Of a stretch of DNA of 64,000 bases, positions 46,230-58,419 are shown piece by piece. The notes beneath the pieces were generated by a model. The model ran no database searches and was not told the DNA's origin. It saw only the letters and a list, made by a program, of their open reading frames with translations. The first letter of the stretch is position 1, and every line of letters starts with the position of its first letter. The translations under genes and the position numbers were made by a program. The DNA is from Centrapalus pauciflorus (Eukaryota > Streptophyta > Magnoliopsida > Asterales > Asteraceae). The stretch lies in the NCBI GenBank assembly GCA_020465985.1, contig JAANYP010002997.1:1-64000 (forward strand), written 5' to 3'.

Positions 46230-48780
46230 TTTTGTTATCAATGTCCTTTTTTTAGAATAAATTTAATAGTTAGATTTTTAAAATATTTTCTAAGATGGAT
46301 CAGGTGAAAGAAACGGGTTGTCAGCACAAATTTAACAAATAACAAGATTTTTATAATTACAAAATTACATAGTACAATACTATCTCTCAACTGTCGCAGT
46401 TGCGACCGACAAAATCAATATTAGCTTCAACAAGTAAAATCATTCGAATACATCCTCGCCAACCTTAATAACTTTGATGCATCAAAGTCCCTAAAGATAT
46501 CACACGATTAGGGATTTTCAACTTATTTAAGCACCTCCCTAACTGATGAGAAGCGATGATATCGATTAGAGATTTTTCAACCAAATAGACTGTTGTCTTC
46601 AACAAGGTTTGGGCTAATTTTTTCGGGTTTTTTATAATTTTTTTTTTTGGGTCTTGAATCTTGTCTCTTATACTTTTTATTTCTATTGGGCTTCTAATTT
46701 TTTTAGTTTTTATGATTATACTCAGTAATATTTTAATAAGTTAACGAAATCAACAAATATAAATTAGATTTGTGTATAATACTTTTATAAATTTTTTGTA
46801 GATGTCACTCAAAAAAAATCCTAAGTGTCACTCGAATTTTTGATACATACGTAACTCGGTATTTTAAAATTTTATCGGTGGTGTCGAGTGACACCCATCG
46901 TAACACATTACATCATCCCAATTGGAAGTGATGATGCATGCATACGTGTTTAAGAAGAAACCATAATAACTTGCATAATTTCAATCATGCATGCATGTTT
47001 ATCCTTCATGTTGAAGGAATCATTACACCTTTATACATTACCCACTAATGAAATCACTATTCATAAGTGGGTTTTACTAATTTGTTCCTCACACATCAAC
47101 AAAAGAATATAATTTATAAATGAGTTTTGCTAAAATGAGCTAGAGATGGATTTATAAGTATTAATTATATTTTATTGTGCTAAAATGCACTAAAAGAAAC
47201 TTTTGTTAAACACTATTTAGTAGTAGGGTTTGCTAAAGTGTGCTTATACATATTTTATTATTATGTATATGTAACTTATATAATGAGAATGTTTCATGTT
47301 CTTATATTTTTTTGATTTAAATTTAATATAATTAAATATTAATTAATTCTTAGACACTTTGAAAATAAGATTTATTTTGGTTATAATAATTTTTGTGTTT
47401 TATAATGTCTTATTTTGGTATATTTGTGATTACTTAAAAAATCAACTTTGTTTTATATTCATTTTAACATAAAGTTTGATTAATTCTAATTAGTTTGTAA
47501 TGTTTAGTTTATTAAATATTTTTTATATTAATAACATTATTATTTCAAATATTGACTACACCAATAAAAAAAATTTAAGAAAATATTTTGTTTTACTATA
47601 ATATTAGTTTATTGTCATTTTCGGTTATATATCATAAGTTTTGTTTATTGTAATAACTACGATAAATGATGAACGTGTTTTGTAGCCAATGTCATGTGCT
47701 TTTATATATATAGAGAGAGAGGGGTTGGTGATTAGTTTTTTCTCCAACCTATTCAATTTATTTTTTAATTTTATTAGTATAATTTTAATAGATTTTTTTA
47801 TGTTAAATTTTAATTATTAATTAATTTATAAATAAAGTATGATTATCATTTGAATTTATCTATTAAAGTACAAAAAATACATAGCTATACATCCGTCGCA
47901 ACGCACGGACACCACATAACTTGTTATATACAATTTGCAATGATGTCTTTTCAAACTTCAAACCCTGCTTCATCTTTATAGAAAATAACTTGCTTCATAC
48001 AAACTTCTAATATGACAATTTTTTATGCTTTTAAATAAACTTTAACACAGTTTATATATTATATATAAAGCAGATTGTTAATATAGAGCGGCGCTTTAGG
48101 TTAGGTTAAGGAATTAGGAAAAAATGGATTTGGGAGAAATCGGGTAAATGGGTTTGTATATAATGAAAGCATATAAAATGGTCGAACCAGGTCCGAAGTT
48201 AGGATTGGATTGTTCTACGTGATCCTACGATCCTGTGAATAATTTTATGATCTTGACACTGATCGATCTTTTGTTGGTACTGATCCTACTACGATTCAAA
48301 TCGGAACTCTAAGTTAGGATCGTAAGAATCTAACGATGAGAATCATGATCTTGATAATTGAACAATAATTTAAAAAATTGAAGAATATGATATAGTGCAA
48401 CTAAATAGATACAACTAAAATGGTAATAACTAAAAATATTTATATGTAAAAGTAAAAGTATGCAGCTATTATACGTACGTTCTGTAGACTAAATATCATA
48501 CGAAACTAAGTTATAATGAAGATAAAATTAAACAAAATAATAGTTAATTTTTTAAAAAAAAAGAGAATTTATTTTGATAGCTAATTTACATAAATTAAAT
48601 ACAATTTATGGAGATGGATGTATATTTTGGGTATAAATATAATCAAGATGAGCTGCAAGTGTTCTTCTCATCAAACACTCTTCGTCTCCATCTCTTCTGC
48701 AATTTTCTTCCACATTAGCAGCATTTCTTATCTCTTCCGCCTTCAATAATTAATTCATCCGAAACCCGTAATTAAAAAAA
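46230..48780. other. AT-rich intergenic DNA
   Basis: TCCGTCGCAACGCACGGACACC at about 47891 is the kind of phrase found near Helitron 3' ends, but it is followed by CTTG rather than a clear CTRR, so I do not bound an element. No gene is seen. Confidence 0.4.
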
Positions 48781-49246
48781 GAGTAAATTACATAAATGGT
48801 CCCTGTGGTTTATAACAAATTACAGGTTTCGTCCCTAACTTTTAAAAATTACACTGGTAGTCCATATTTTGAAACCTTGTTACGTTTTCAGTCCCTAAGC
48901 AACTCAATCTTTTATAAATACCCATTTTGCCCTTAGAAACTAATTTCACTTATGGTCCTTAATGAATTAATTAAGTTTTTACTTTATATTTAATTATTTA
49001 GATATTCATAAATGTTTAATTAATAAGTACTTTACCTATATATTAATAAGTTTCACAACTATTAATTTTAAATATATATTTATTTATTTCTACATTTATT
49101 CGTTTTGAAGAAAAATATTTATTTTTTTATTAATTTTTGTTTTATAAAATATTTTCCAATCTATTTATATATTTAATTAATTTATCATTCTTATCTTCAT
49201 ATATTAATTTTTAAATGATATTAAAGGTGTTTTTGAAATTCTAAAC

Positions 49247-49287
<41 letters not shown>

Positions 49288-50447
49288 TTTTATAAATTAT
49301 AAAAATCATTCATTCTTAATTTATAGATTTTTATTGGTAGAATATTGTATATTTCACATATGAAATAGTTTTAGTAAAGTTGAATTATTACTAATAAACT
49401 TAACAAGATTGTAATCCTTGTAGCATTTTTAAAATTTTTATGGGTGTAACATATCATTTTTTTCTAATGTTTGTAGAGTAGAAAATACTAGTTCAATTGG
49501 AGTATTAAATATGGATCATTATTTTAGTTTTTTTCTATTATTTATTTTTATTTCGCAAACAACAAATTGTAGGAAACTTTTAAAATCATTTCAATAAATC
49601 TATTGATAATTTTATATAATTTTTATTAAAAAAACGCTATTTTAAAATTAAAAAATAAAACACTATTTTAATATTAAAACATAAAACATTATTTTATGAC
49701 ATTAAATATATATTAAACTCTTATTTAAAATCATCAAAGGTTTTTTTAGAAATAATTTAAAAGGTTTCTCATATTTTTTTGTTTATGAAATAAAAATATA
49801 AAAGAAGAGGAAAAAAAAAAGTAAAGTAGAATTTATATTTATTAATGATCATATATTTTATTCTGTTGAAACATTAGAAAAAAATGATGTGGTATGCTCA
49901 TAAAAATTTAGAATGCTAACAAATTACAAGCTTTTTAAAGATTATTAAAAATAATATATTTATACTAACATCATTTCATATGTAGAATTTATAATGTTTA
50001 CTAATAAATATTTATGAAATAAGAAGGGAACATTTTTAAAATTTAAATATAAACGTACATTTACATGTATAAAATTTCAAAAACAATATGCATAACATTT
50101 AAAATTTAGCATGTGAAAATAAGAAGGATAAATTAACTAAATATATAGATAGATAAAAAAAAATTATGAAACAAAAATTGATAAATGAAATAAATATTTT
50201 CATAAAAAAGAATGAAATTATAAAAATACAAATAATAATTTATAAATCAAAAACTAATTTAATTAATTAGGGACCATATGTGAAATTTATTGTAAGGGCA
50301 AAATTAGTATTTTTAAAAAATTGAATTGTTTAGGGACTGAAAGCGTGACAAAATTTTAAAATATGGACTATCATTGTAATTTTTAGAAGTTAGGGACGAA
50401 ACCTGTAATTTGCTATAAACCACAAGGACCATTTATGTAATTTACTC
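48781..50447. mobile_element. MULE-like non-autonomous element (1.7 kb)
   Basis: Flanked by identical TTAAAAAAA (48772-48780, 50448-50456). Ends GAGTAAATTACATAAATGGT, mirrored at the right. The inverted arms are about 190 bp (TTACAGGTTTCGTCCCTAAC ... GTTAGGGACGAAACCTGTAA). The interior is AT-rich with a (TA)n tract at 49250-49284. No coding sequence. Confidence 0.88.
49250..49284. repeat. (AT)n microsatellite, about 35 bp
   Basis: Lies inside the MULE-like element; no inverted-repeat element is attached to it. Confidence 0.9.
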
Positions 50448-50640
50448 TTAAAAAAAACTTATACAAGAATATTTATCAACATAAATAAAAAATTGTTATT
50501 ATTAGATTTTAAGTTTTAACATCCAATCATCAAAATTATTTCGTTTCGGCCATTAAACTTTTCTTAATTAAATATTCTTTCAGTTTTGTTTTACCATCTG
50601 TTTTAATAACAATGAATAACTAAGCGAACAATATAAAAAA

Positions 50641-51100
50641 GGGTTAATTGCGTCAAAAAGTAATATATTGTTTTTTTTATTTTGGGTAACATGCTAATCT
50701 TTTTCTATTTAAGGTAACATACTCTTCAAATCAAGTCAATCAAGGTAACCATATCAGATTGAAATGTGAAAATTGCTGACATGACAGTTTTTTGTCTGAT
50801 CAGTATTTTTTTATGAAAATGACATATTTTTATAAGATGTGTATTATTTTGTGCAACTTAAAAGAGATTTATGATAGATAAAATTACTATTTTGAGCAAA
50901 CTAAAAAAAATAATTAGGCAGATTAAGATATTAAAAAATTGTTGACCAGACAAAAAACTGTCACATCAGGAATTTTTTACATTCCAATGCGTATAAGGTT
51001 GTCTTGATTAACTTGAATTGAAGAATATGTTACCTTGAGTAGAAAAAAACCCAAATTGAAGAAAAGATGACGATAAATTACTTTCTGACGTAATTAACCC
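50641..51100. mobile_element. MULE-like MITE (460 bp)
   Basis: Left end GGGTTAATTGCGTCAAAAAG, inverse right end GGGTTAATTACGTCAGAAAG. ATATAAAAA flanks both sides (50631-50639 with one extra A, and 51101-51109). Inner arms share GACAGTTTTTTGTCTG / CAGACAAAAAACTGTC. Confidence 0.85.
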
Positions 51101-51187
51101 ATATAAAAACAAACGACTAGATTGATATATATGTTTATTGAAACTGTCTGTAAAATAAATTTGAAATACCAAATACGATGAAGTTCA

Positions 51188-51373
51188 TTATAGTTGGTCA
51201 GTGAAATCTAACGGTGGAATGAAAAAAACTGAAATTTGTACCGTGTGATGAGATTCAACCGGAGTTCGAACATCGGTTAAGTCTGGTGCGGGAAGCGCGG
51301 CGGTGTATGATAGCATGGAGAGGTAGAGGAGGATTGTTATGCACAGGAAGGTAACTTTTATAGCTTTAGACAT
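51188..51373 (-). CDS. putative small secreted peptide precursor (61 aa)
   Basis: From the ATG at 51373 the product starts MSKAIKVTFLCITILLYLSM followed by LSYTAALPAPD, a textbook signal peptide: basic start, hydrophobic core, small residues before a likely cleavage near A-A-L or after AL. The mature part is about 35 residues: acidic, Pro-containing (APDLTDVRTPVESHH), ending FFIPPLDFTDQL. The ATG context has A at -3, and a TATA box lies about 120 nt upstream. I do not recognise a peptide family; there is no cysteine in the mature part, so it is not a defensin-like protein. It could also be the first exon of a longer gene. Confidence 0.5.
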   Translation of the reverse strand: MSKAIKVTFLCITILLYLSMLSYTAALPAPDLTDVRTPVESHHTVQISVFFIPPLDFTDQL

Positions 51374-51491
51374 GCTTTTATTGAAAATAGCAATCAATCA
51401 GGGTGTGGAAGTGGAAATGGCATGAGAAGGAGAAGGAGAATTAATTGTTCTTCGAGTGGACTTAATTATAGACCTTAGCAAAACGAAGAAG

Positions 51492-51501
51492 GATTTATAT
51501 A
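51492..51501 (-). promoter_or_regulatory. TATA box of the putative secreted peptide gene
   Basis: TATATAAATC on the minus strand, about 120 nt before the ATG at 51373, in a short TA stretch. Confidence 0.4.
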
Positions 51502-52861
51502 TATATATATTTAAAATAATACAATAAATTGAAGTTTAAAGAAATAGAAAAGTAAAGATTTGGTGTAAGTAAATTTGAGTAGTTGAGTTGGTGAGAAATC
51601 CTAAAAAGATTATGCTAAAGTAAGGCCCCTTTTCTTTTGTTGTCTTGGATAACATTAACCGTGTGTCATGTTGTCTACCTCAAATTTTGTTTATTTTATT
51701 TGGTTTTGAATCTAAGGTAGCACCATTTTTGTATCGTTGAAACTAAGATGACGTTTGGTTTGGAGGATTTCAACAAGTCATTGAAGATTTGGATTTAAAA
51801 ATCCTACTGTGTCATGTTTTATTATAAAAACTAAAAAAGAAAGGATTTAGCTTTATTTATCATTTTATAATCCCCACTTCTTTTCATTTCATAATTCATT
51901 CATCCTCTAATTAATTTAAAATTCTATTATTTAGATACCATCATTTTAAATTTAAACGACGCCCAAGGTGAATTCATCCTCTAGGGATCCTAATTAACTA
52001 GCCTCATGATTAAAATAAATCACGAGTTTATTAAAGTTAATGAATACCCAACAGGTTTTTATGGACAAAGGGACACATGAATCAACACTGTTTGATGAAA
52101 ACTCTCTCTATCGTTTCATTATAATTATCGTTTGTACGTTAAATTGGATTTTTTTTTTTTTTTTTTTAAGTTCTTCTAGAATTTTAATTTGATAGGTGTG
52201 TTAATCAGTTGATGTAATAATACAAAGTATTGTGTCACTTTTATTGAAGTTCTAAGAAACCCTTTTTTAAAGTTGGTTGTTGCATGGCATTACTTGCTAT
52301 ATAAGCTTAATTTATTAGGTAAATAACCATAACTGTGAAGAAATATTTCTTTTTGACTTGTTTCTAACTCATAAAATGAAAATATTGAATGATTTGATTT
52401 TTTATTATGTTTGCAACTTTAAATTATAAAAAAGGTAACTAAAATTTATTAAAATAATATAGTGTTTCACAACTCATACGTCTAGCCAAGATCAAATAGC
52501 ATGTCCCATCCTATCACATAAAACACATTAATTCAATTTTAAACTTTAGTGGTCAATCGAAAACTAGCTCCTCGGCTTTCGATTATGTTTTCCTGGAATT
52601 TTCGATTTGTGTTCATGTTCCGATTCTGATTTAGTTTCGTACGGCTTTAAGTGTAAAACCAAATGACCATATTGGAATTTGGAACCATAAATAACATCCA
52701 GTTTGTTACAATTGCTTAAAAGGATGAAATATACAAGAACGAACGATCGCAAAGCAATGCCGCACTATGAACATCACAATGCCAACTGTCTATGATTCCT
52801 ACAAACGTAAAAAGTTCTTTACAAAAAACTATACCAACGAAAACATCATACGCTACTCGAT
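51502..52861. other. intergenic DNA and EGY3 3' flank
   Basis: GATGACGTTTGGTTTGGAGG at 51749 matches the terminus of the PIF-like MITE at 13157-14065, but its second end was not found. The 62-codon minus frame at 52564-52752 lies in the EGY3 3' flank and has no support. Confidence 0.4.
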
Positions 52862-55813
52862 TCACAGATCACCCCTGAAGTATGGCCCGTTAAGAAACGA
52901 GCTAGAGAAGGTTCCTCCGCCGTTCGGGAAAAGCGTAAGCAAGCATATGAGCCCAAGAACGAACCCCCAAGCATACCTATCGTCGCCTAGAGGGGTAATT
53001 TCGTCCGTTGCAGGTATTTCTTCTCCACCTCTGAAAAATGTCGCAAAGAGCCCCCAAGCTAAACAAAGAACACTGCCACTGAAACCGCCGATCACTAAAA
53101 GTAATGACGTGGCAAAAGATAGCAAGGCAGCGGTGCTCCTACCAAACATGGCTTGAGCTATCCGGCCTCCTTCGAGTCTTCCACATGGTAACAAGTTTAA
53201 CGAAGTCACCACCATTCCTGTTTCAAGTAAAAACAAAGCGAAATACAGATAATTAAGACTAGGGAAATGGAAATAAGAGGAATTCCCATGTAAATTAACA
53301 TGGAAATAAGAGGAATTTCCATGTAAACAAACATGGAATTCCTCTTATTTCCAAATATGAGAATTCCTCTTATTTCCATTTCCCTAGTCTTAATTCGCTG
53401 TACCAAACATAGTGCAAAAGTAGAAATCTCACAATGGCTCGGAGGACATCATGAGAAAATGCCATAGGCGTTCTCCCAATTTTAAGCCCGATATCCATCA
53501 TTTAGGACTTCAAATCGGCTTCGATTTTAGGTGTGCATGTAAGCCAATACAAATAGGAATAATGTGATTATTATGTATATTAGCAATATTCATTAGTTTA
53601 AATGTAACTTAGTGATTATGAGATAAGTTTGAACTTGGATAGAGAGATTTTAGTTTTTGGATGAGTAGAGATTAGCTTTAGATTTCCTAAATCAAAATTA
53701 GTCTTTGTATAGTCTAAGATACTTTTGCTATAAATACGGCGGCCTAAGGATGATCTAACTTTAAACCCGCTCGATTAATTGTAATCTTGATTCAATAAAG
53801 AGATTAACAATTGAGATACTTTTCTTGTGCTTCTTCATTTCCTTTTATTGACATTTCCTTTGTATTTTGAATATTATCGAATAATATCATAATTTCTCAA
53901 AAGCATGTGGATCATAGATCAAATGCTTGAAAACTTTCCAATACAGGAAAGAAAGACTCACCTAGAAGTCCTGCAAATGCAAGAGGATCAACGGGAACCC
54001 CGACACCTTCCACAGCATAAGGCAATACATTGCCTAAATCATCCGTATATGGACCGATCACATATTGGATGAAAGAAAGCAACGGGTTATTGTAAAAAAA
54101 TTGTGGTCTTATGTACCTGCATACGAACAATCCATAATGAATGATCCAAAAAAGCAGAAAACTTCATAAAAAAGAAGCAAGACAGTCTACAATGGCAGCA
54201 AAACCTTACAGAGCATTATCGCCTCCATTGAAGCTACCATCGGCAATGAAAGCAGCTACTGCAAGTGCTAGTGATGTCAAATAAGCACTGGCTGTTCGTG
54301 CCACCGGAATATCAAACAACGCCTTTTTATTAGGGAGAAGAGACTCGTAGTTATTCATAACACCTAAGCACCCTGTCCAATTAGATGGGACGAGAAATGA
54401 TGGACTAAGTTTAACGCCGTAGCGCGCTGCTGTTACCCTTGTGGCTATCTGCACAATATGTTTCTTGAGTGAGTTAGGAAATAGCCTTTTTTTGACCTTA
54501 AAAATCCAACTTTCTCCTAACCCAATCTTACTTCCTGATGATAAAATCAGTCAATTTTCTAAAATCCTACACGAAAAAGTACCTCCGAAACACCTAAAAT
54601 CGCTAGGAAGCCGCTGAAGAGTGGCACAACATCTGCTAAGTAGTCGTTAAACGTAGCATCAGGCTTAATGAAGAAACCACTCATCAAAGCAATCGTCCCA
54701 AAAGTAGTCACGGCTAAGGCTACCGCACTAATATAGCCTGATGGTGTGCTTAATTTGGTTAACTCGAATTGAAGATCAATCTCGGATTTCGGTTGCACCA
54801 CACAAACCTTTTGACAGATCAAAACAAGAATGAATCTTAATACAAATACAAATTATCCAAACTACCCTTCAACAAAGACAAATCAATTGAATCTAACACA
54901 TTATGCAAAGCATCAATCATACAAGTTTTTGTGCATTAAATCATCGATAACTAATTAACAATTGCATTCCATGAAAGCAAAAGCGAATGAGTTACCTGTT
55001 TTGTAATGTCATCAGATTTTTCCTCCATGAACCACAAAACAACCTCTCTTCCTGCTGCTTCAGATAATTTCTGCTCCAATGTTGGGATTACTTCTTCAAT
55101 GGGTCTCCTCAAGTTTCCGATAAAAATCCCTCCATCGCCGAATCTCCTTACATCAGTTGCGAAAAACGTCGTGAAACCGAAACAGCTTTTTAACTGCCAT
55201 TTAAAATATAGAGTATGTTAACATCTTTCATTGAAGATGAAATCAAGATTCTTTCAATTGGAAAAAAGAAAAAGCGATTGACCTTGTTGAGATCAAGAGC
55301 CTTGAAATTCTCTTCTACTTTCTCCAACCTCTGTTTCTCTCGAGCCAAATTATCACGAACCAGTTGATTAAACAAACCCACAATCGGATTACCATTACTT
55401 CTCTCCCTATCAAGCTCCTTTAGCTTCCTATCAGTCCTCTTCTTTTCAAGCTTTATCGCAGCCTCAATCGAAGGATTACCCATAAACTTCTTGAACTCCT
55501 CGTCACTCTTCCAATCCAATTCCTGCTGCTGCTCCTCATTCAAACGGGTTTTGGTTTCGTCATTTTCTTTTTCTTCTTCATCGATCGAGGCTACAGCGAC
55601 ATGTGAGTCTTCGTTTTCTTTATCGGCTTTGACTGAAAAATTGAATCTTTTATTAGGGCAGTTGTGTAGAGGTAGAGTGAAAGAAATGTTATAGGGTTTG
55701 TGTTTAAAAGGGTGTTTGAAGAGAGAATTGATGGGTGTAACTGTAAATGGTTTTAGGTTTTGTTGAGCGGACGATGGAGAAATGGAGATGGAGATGGAGG
55801 TAACTGCAGCCAT
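52862..55813 (-). CDS. EGY3: EGY3, chloroplast site-2-protease-like pseudoprotease
   Basis: EGY proteins are plastid membrane homologues of site-2 metalloproteases; EGY3 is the protease-dead member linked to heat, salt and oxidative stress. Six exons: 55283-55813, 54996-55193, 54583-54807, 54210-54448, 53962-54116 and 52862-53217; total 1704 nt, 567 aa, phases consistent, near the family's usual 570 aa. The N-terminal 65 residues are Ser/Thr-rich and look like a transit peptide; residues about 65-175 are charged and coiled-coil-like (EEFKKFMGNPSIEAAIKLEK). The membrane domain contains FGDGGIFIGNLRRPIEEV, then LFSGFLAILGVSEIATRVTA where active EGYs have HELGH, so the zinc-binding HExxH is missing. 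Later come FIADGSFNGGDNALYIRPQF, GVGVPVDPLAFAGLLGMVVT and NLLPCGRLEGGRIAQAMFGR, where the usual Asp of the NxxPxxxLDG motif is Glu. Intron 5 contains a fold-back MITE and LTR-like sequence. The plus-strand frame at 52767-53156 is antisense to exon 6. Confidence 0.95.
53251..53395. mobile_element. fold-back MITE in EGY3 intron 5
   Basis: AATTAAGACTAGGGAAATGG continuing to AGAGGAATTC returns inverted at the right end (about 35 bp, essentially perfect). The middle repeats ACATGGAAATAAGAGGAATT words. No clear duplication. Confidence 0.75.
53400..53900. mobile_element. probable solo LTR (copia-like size) in EGY3 intron 5
   Basis: The segment has its own TATA box (GCTATAAATACGG, about 53730) and a polyadenylation-type AATAAAG about 65 bp later (53799), the layout of U3-R-U5. 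TGAGAAA (53452) and TTTCTCA (53893-53899) may be its ends, but the flanks do not match, so borders are uncertain. Confidence 0.4.
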
Positions 55814-55990
55814 TGTTCTGTTGAAGATGGATTATCGGGTGGAGAAACATGGTGACTGGGCGGCGGAGGTAAAGTAATTGATCGGAGATGGATCTAGAAT
55901 ATTTCAGAAAGGTTACAGATGTATGTTTCTTGGCGATCGGCGAGAAATGACAAGACGGCAGAAAACCCCACACCCAGATTTCTCCAGATT
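55814..55990 (-). promoter_or_regulatory. EGY3 leader/promoter with an imperfect heat-shock element
   Basis: This is a GC-richer region upstream of the EGY3 ATG. At 55896-55910 the three contiguous 5-bp modules AGAAT ATTTC AGAAA fit the alternating nGAAn/nTTCn heat-shock element except for one base in the middle module. Its position, about 85-100 nt upstream of the ATG, may lie in the leader rather than the promoter. Confidence 0.3.
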
Positions 55991-58215
55991 CTGTGGATAT
56001 TGGATAAGGAGATAATATGAATTATAAAATAGTCAAAATACAATCTACTTGACCGTTGAGTACCTTGTACATTCTGGAATTTGAAAAGAAAATCTAAATT
56101 AAAAGTAACGAAATATTTTATTTTCTTTATATATATTAGTTTATTTATCCGGCCTATTTTTAAAAAATATATAAAATATAATAAATTAAAAAGTAAAAAT
56201 ATAAATATTATTTTTTAAACAAAATTATATAAGAATGATATTATTATTTATTATGACAATAACTTTATATATATGAACAATAATTATTTTTATATTTTTT
56301 TAAACTTTTATTATATTATAGTTAATAAGTTATTAGAGTACTAGATTTTGTTTGATTTGATTTTGTTTGATTTTAAAAGTAGATTATATTAGATTTTGAT
56401 AAATACAGTTTAAATTTATTATGTTTTAAAACCATAACTGTCATGTGTCTTCACAACGAAACGAGAACATAGAATTATATAAATTTGCATATATGTGAAT
56501 GTATATTTATGTGATGCATGATTTCATGTATTTCGAATGTGTGAATGCACATGAAACTTATATCTTATCTTTATAATGTTAATTAAAACATGTTTATGAA
56601 AAATAATTCAAAAAACTTATTTTTAAGTATGATGCTTTCTGATGTCATGTATAATGAGTATTACTCACTTGAATGAATCTATATACTTACATAAATATAT
56701 ATACACACACAGCGCATCAGAAGGTATCACTCTTAAAAATATTTTTTTTACAATTTTTTTCATAAACATGTTTTTAATTAACATAACAAAGATAATATAC
56801 GAGTTTAACACACATTCAGATCTCGCAACCTGAAATTATATGAGAAGATGCTACAAGTAATTTAGCTTATATCATACATATTCCTAAGTCACCCCTTATG
56901 TCATATTATGGGATTAACCCTCAAGAATGCAAAAGATGTGTACCTTTTGTGTCATGGACTTCAAAATTCTGTTGAGTTTTGAGACTCAGTTTTAGACTTT
57001 AAATCCCTTGACCAACAATGGCATAGTGATTATAGCTGGGATCAATCGACAATTGATTGTTGATCAAAGTGGGAGATCAATCGACAAACACTATTTGGTG
57101 AAACGTCGTATGCCATTCCTTATGAAAATTTGACCCTGATCTTCGTACGATAAGTTCATTGTTTTGGGTTAGAAAAGAGTATTTTAGAATTTTAATAATA
57201 AATAAGTTAAAAAGACAATAGTTTGTATTTTTAAATGATTTAATAATGGTTAATTAGATATTTTGATATATACATGAAAGTTTCAAAGTTTTAGAAGAAC
57301 ATTGATATAATTTAAATTTTCATAAGGATATAAATGAAATTTAAAAGGTTTACAAATAATATATATGAAATTCAAAAATAATTTTTCAAAAAAACACCAG
57401 ATCATGTAAAGTAATGAAAACAACGGTGTTTTCGGGTTTCATTTTTAATAAAAACAAGGGTTTTGTGAAAACATGTTCATTTACATATTAATTTAAAAAA
57501 TATCATTTTCATAAAATTTTCATTTTCAAAATTTATAACTGAAATTTTAAAAAAACTTTAACTTATCTTCAACAATTTTCATATTTAAATGAAAGCATTT
57601 TCAAAATTCCAAAATCATGTTTAAAAAGCTTGTTTTGATATTCATTTTCACCTTCCATTTATACCGTCATCCTTCTAAACATGAAAAGAGTGTATGAAAC
57701 TATCCCTTCTCCATTATCATCATCGTGAAATCGCCGTCATTGCGAAGCAATATGAGATCGTACTTGAACATGTTTTTTGATTTACATTAATTCCAAAACT
57801 GAAAACTCAAATTAGTACCAAAACATGTTTTCAGAATTTTCAATTGTGTTTGAGAGAACTAAATCTAAAACGTTTTTTTTGAAAACTAATGAAAATTTTT
57901 CGTAAACTAAACATGACTATGTTTTCAAATAAGAAGATGATTCGTACATGATACATTTTTGACATACACAATAATTTTATCTAAAATGATAAATTCATCT
58001 TTATTTTTAAAGGTAAATGATAAACATATAAAAATATGATTATAAATAAAATCTATCATTTTAATTAAAATTTTTGTGTATGGTAAAAATACGTTACGAA
58101 CCTCGGTTTGAAATAACTCCTAACAAGAAGCGGCAAAACATCAAATTTTAAAATCAAAATGCTGACCCTGGTTAACCAACCATCAACTACCGGTATATCC
58201 GCCGTCCGTTAACGT
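55991..58215. other. AT-rich intergenic DNA between EGY3 and alpha-tubulin
   Basis: The two genes are divergent. A TCAGAAGGTATCACTC phrase at 56710 resembles 3280. No gene or bounded repeat was recognised. Confidence 0.4.
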
Positions 58216-58223
58216 AACCCTAG
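58216..58223 (+). promoter_or_regulatory. telo-box-like motif upstream of alpha-tubulin
   Basis: AACCCTAG lies about 50 bp upstream of the TATA box. The telo-box core (AACCCTA) is common in promoters of growth-related plant genes. A single short motif is weak evidence. Confidence 0.3.
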
Positions 58224-58266
58224 TTAGCCCTCTCACTCACACTGATTACTGACCCCTATTCCCACC

Positions 58267-58274
58267 TATAAATA
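58267..58274 (+). promoter_or_regulatory. TATA box of the alpha-tubulin gene
   Basis: TATAAATA in CCACCTATAAATACCCCATG, the consensus plant form. The expected start is about 58300, giving a leader of about 120 nt before the ATG at 58420. Confidence 0.75.
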
Positions 58275-58419
58275 CCCCATGCCCTAGGTTTCTGCAGCGC
58301 ATACAATTTCATCTTAAGGCGTCTTTATAAACGCCTTTTGATTTTGAAGTGTTTTTTCTTAATCAAATCTTCATTTTTTTTTTCCAGTTTAATCTTCTCA
58401 AGTCAATTCATCAGCGAAA

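Noticed and set aside
52767..53156. 129-codon plus-strand frame
   Set aside because: Antisense shadow of EGY3 exon 6.
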